Positions 5,984 through 7,527 of a DNA stretch of 7,527 nt are shown here, in pieces. Position 1 is the stretch's first letter. Every line of letters begins with the position of its first letter. The DNA lies in contig CAKOXL010000041.1 in assembly GCA_934130105.1 (NCBI GenBank), positions 1 to 7,527 of the forward strand, given 5' to 3'. The notes under the pieces were generated by a model. The model did no database searches. It had not been told where the DNA came from and worked only from the letters and a program-made list of their open reading frames with translations. Source of the stretch: an uncultured Bacilli bacterium (GTDB taxonomy: Bacteria; Bacillota_I; Bacilli_A; RF39; UBA660). The position numbers and the translations under genes are program-made.

Positions 5984-6524
5984 AAAATTAAAAGGAAGTA
6001 AAACAGAAAAGAATTTAATGACTGCTTTTGCAGGAGAGAGTCAAGCTAGAAATAAATATACTTATTATGCGTCTAAAGCTAAGAAGGACGGTTATGAGCA
6101 AATTGCTGCTATCTTTGAAGAAACGGCTAATAATGAAAAAGAACACGCTAAATTATGGTTTAAATATTTACATAATGGCGAAGTACCATCAACACTAACT
6201 AACTTAAAAGATGCAGCAGATGGAGAAAATTACGAATGGACTGATATGTATCAAAAGTTTAGTGAGGAAGCAAAGGAAGAAGGATTTAGTGAACTTGCTT
6301 ATTTATTTGATGCTGTTGGTAAAATTGAAAAAGAACATGAACAAAGATATTTAACTTTACTTAAAAATATTGAAGATGAAACAATATTTGAAAAGAAGGA
6401 AGATAAAATTTGGATTTGTCGTAACTGTGGTCATGTTTATATTGGTACTAAAGCTTTAGATGTATGTCCTGTATGCAAACATCCTAAAAGCTTTATGGAA
6501 GTAAAAGCTAATAATTATGAATAG
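5973..6524 (+). CDS. rbr: Rubrerythrin
   Basis: The 183-residue protein has the classic two-domain layout. A ferritin-like four-helix bundle (about 1-140) carries the diiron ligands Glu22, Glu55, His58, Glu99, Glu102, Glu119 and His122. A C-terminal rubredoxin domain binds one iron through Cys149, Cys152, Cys165 and Cys168. It reduces hydrogen peroxide to water in the cytoplasm of anaerobes, with electrons entering through the rubredoxin site. The order ferritin-then-rubredoxin is that of classical rather than reverse rubrerythrin, and no key residue is missing. The start overlaps the regulator's end by 11 bp, with GAAGG about eight bases upstream of the ATG, so the two are co-transcribed and probably coupled. 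Repression by the upstream regulator would make it peroxide-inducible. Confidence 0.96.
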   Translation: MDFEKLKGSKTEKNLMTAFAGESQARNKYTYYASKAKKDGYEQIAAIFEETANNEKEHAKLWFKYLHNGEVPSTLTNLKDAADGENYEWTDMYQKFSEEAKEEGFSELAYLFDAVGKIEKEHEQRYLTLLKNIEDETIFEKKEDKIWICRNCGHVYIGTKALDVCPVCKHPKSFMEVKANNYE

Positions 6525-6546
6525 ACTAGAAATAGTCTTTTTCTTT
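6523..6546 (+). terminator. Terminator of the PerR-like/rubrerythrin operon
   Basis: A perfect 6-bp stem AGACTA (6523-6528)/TAGTCT (6533-6538) has a GAAA tetraloop, followed by TTTTCTTTT. It overlaps the rubrerythrin stop codon. Confidence 0.85.
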
Positions 6547-6644
6547 TGGTAATTTATGCCAGTTAAAAACCATCAAATGTGTTTAAAATAGGCTTTTTGC
6601 ATATAATAAGTTATGATAAGTAGTTCTAAAGAAGGCCCTTAAGT

Positions 6645-6673
6645 TTGCATGTTTTATTATAATATGCTATACT
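6645..6673 (+). promoter_or_regulatory. Extended -10 promoter of the 3D-domain gene
   Basis: TTGCAT (6645-6650) is followed by a 17-base spacer and TATACT (6668-6673), with TG at 6665-6666 making an extended -10. Predicted start is near 6680. A further TATAAT at 6602-6607 lacks a convincing -35. I see no WalR-type direct repeat (TGTWAH-N5-TGTWAH) here. Confidence 0.75.
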
Positions 6674-6697
6674 TATTAAGCCCGAGAAAGAGGAATT

Positions 6698-7402
6698 ATG
6701 AAAAAAGTTTATAATTATACCTTCAAGATTGTGTGCATTTATATATTAATATTATCAATCTTTTTAGTGTTTTGTTTTCAGGTAGATGTTGTTAATTACA
6801 GCAATGATGCTCAAAATATTAATAAAGAGAAAATATTAGGTAGTGTAACACTTTCTAAAAATCATCAAACAAATGATAATGATGATTTGATAGATGATGG
6901 TATAAACGAAGTAGAAGATGCTTCTTCCACTGGCAATAATAATGCAGATAAAGATACTACAAACTATGAATCAACTAAAAAAGAATCTGAAGTAGATAGT
7001 AATAAGCAAGTTAATGAAGTAATTAATATTGTTGATACTTCTAGTTTTGCGGTTTTACAGCAAGAAACAGTAAACATAAGTCATTACGGGCATGATTGTT
7101 ATGGCTGTAAAACGGGATTAACTGCTTCTGGTTACTATGTAGGTGATGGTAGAATTTATTATCAAGATGATACATTTGGTAGTGTTAGAATTGTTGCTGC
7201 TGATACTAAATATCCACTTGGAAGTATTGTACGTATTAGATATAATTCAGTTGTTACTTTGGCAATTGTTTTAGATCGTGGTGGTGGTATTGGCGATGGC
7301 AAAAGATTTCAAATTGATTTACTTGCTAGAAGTGAATCAGAAGCTAGTAAGCTTGGAATTGTAAATAATGCTACTTTAGAAGTACTAAGATTAGGTTACT
7401 AA
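6698..7402 (+). CDS. 3D-domain cell-wall protein, membrane-anchored or secreted
   Basis: The 234-residue protein begins with a short basic start and one hydrophobic segment (about 9-29), a signal peptide or N-terminal anchor. A low-complexity, acidic Asn/Asp/Ser-rich linker (about 33-115) follows, typical of a wall-spanning spacer. The C-terminal domain (about 125-234) matches the 3D family, a double-psi beta barrel related to MltA-type lytic transglycosylases. It contains GLTASG (140-145), Asp169 in AADTKYPLGS, Asp193 in VLDRGGG and Asp207 in QIDLL, the three conserved aspartates that name the family. Such proteins remodel peptidoglycan outside the cell. HDCYGC (132-137) adds a close cysteine pair that could form a disulfide. 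The ATG follows AGAGG by about five bases. It has its own promoter and appears monocistronic. Peptidoglycan cleavage is inferred from the family. Confidence 0.87.
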   Translation: MKKVYNYTFKIVCIYILILSIFLVFCFQVDVVNYSNDAQNINKEKILGSVTLSKNHQTNDNDDLIDDGINEVEDASSTGNNNADKDTTNYESTKKESEVDSNKQVNEVINIVDTSSFAVLQQETVNISHYGHDCYGCKTGLTASGYYVGDGRIYYQDDTFGSVRIVAADTKYPLGSIVRIRYNSVVTLAIVLDRGGGIGDGKRFQIDLLARSESEASKLGIVNNATLEVLRLGY

Positions 7403-7417
7403 TTTAGTATTTTTTTT
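7397..7417 (+). terminator. Possible weak terminator of the 3D-domain gene
   Basis: A 4-bp stem, TACT (7397-7400) with AGTA (7406-7409), overlaps the stop codon and is followed by eight T (7410-7417). The stem is too short for confidence; the T run is the main evidence. Confidence 0.4.
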
Positions 7418-7527
7418 ATATGTAAGGAAAGTGCGTTTGGATTGGTATTGAATAGAAACTTGCTAATAAAAATCAACAGTTTTTAATAACATTTTTAAAT
7501 TTTTATTTTTAAATATTTAGGTATGCT

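Noticed and set aside
7418..7527. Gene start or origin-like element in the final AT-rich stretch
   Set aside because: The ATG at 7523 has no ribosome site and only two further bases follow. The TATGCT there might be a -10 box of a gene beyond the window, but this cannot be judged.

Overview
This is an AT-rich stretch of bacterial DNA. Its codon use, Shine-Dalgarno sites, sigma-A-type promoters, PerR/rubrerythrin pair, CCA-encoding tRNAs and 3D-domain protein suggest a low-GC, probably anaerobic, Firmicutes/Bacilli-type organism, possibly an uncultured gut lineage near Erysipelotrichia or RF39-like Mollicutes relatives. TGG encodes Trp and TGA ends the PerR-like gene, so the standard bacterial code applies. 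The lineage is inference; no taxonomic marker here is decisive.

Region 1 (1-417) is a tRNA cluster: tRNA-Phe(GAA) with its own terminator, then a near-consensus promoter driving tRNA-Cys(GCA) and tRNA-Gly(GCC), closed by a strong terminator.

Region 2 (about 494-2720, minus strand) is a two-gene operon. A 110-residue unknown protein is followed, with an 8-bp overlap, by a 608-residue cytoplasmic protein with an HExxH zinc-metallopeptidase motif. This is the least explained part of the window.

Region 3 (2761-3248, plus strand) is the decayed remnant of a second, unrelated metallopeptidase. The glutamate codon expected in its HExxH motif reads as a stop, and a frameshift lies about 40 bases further on. 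It converges on region 4.

Region 4 (3283-5390, minus strand) has two separately transcribed genes: an MFS-type transporter and an HD-domain phosphohydrolase, each with its own promoter.

Region 5 (5515-6546, plus strand) is a peroxide-stress operon: a PerR-like Fur-family regulator overlapping a classical rubrerythrin by 11 bp. Its promoter carries a near-perfect Fur-type operator. An 11-bp piece of that operator recurs at the -35 box of the divergent HD gene, suggesting shared control.

Region 6 (6645-7417) is a monocistronic gene for a membrane-anchored or secreted 3D-domain cell-wall protein. The last 110 bases hold no gene I can support.
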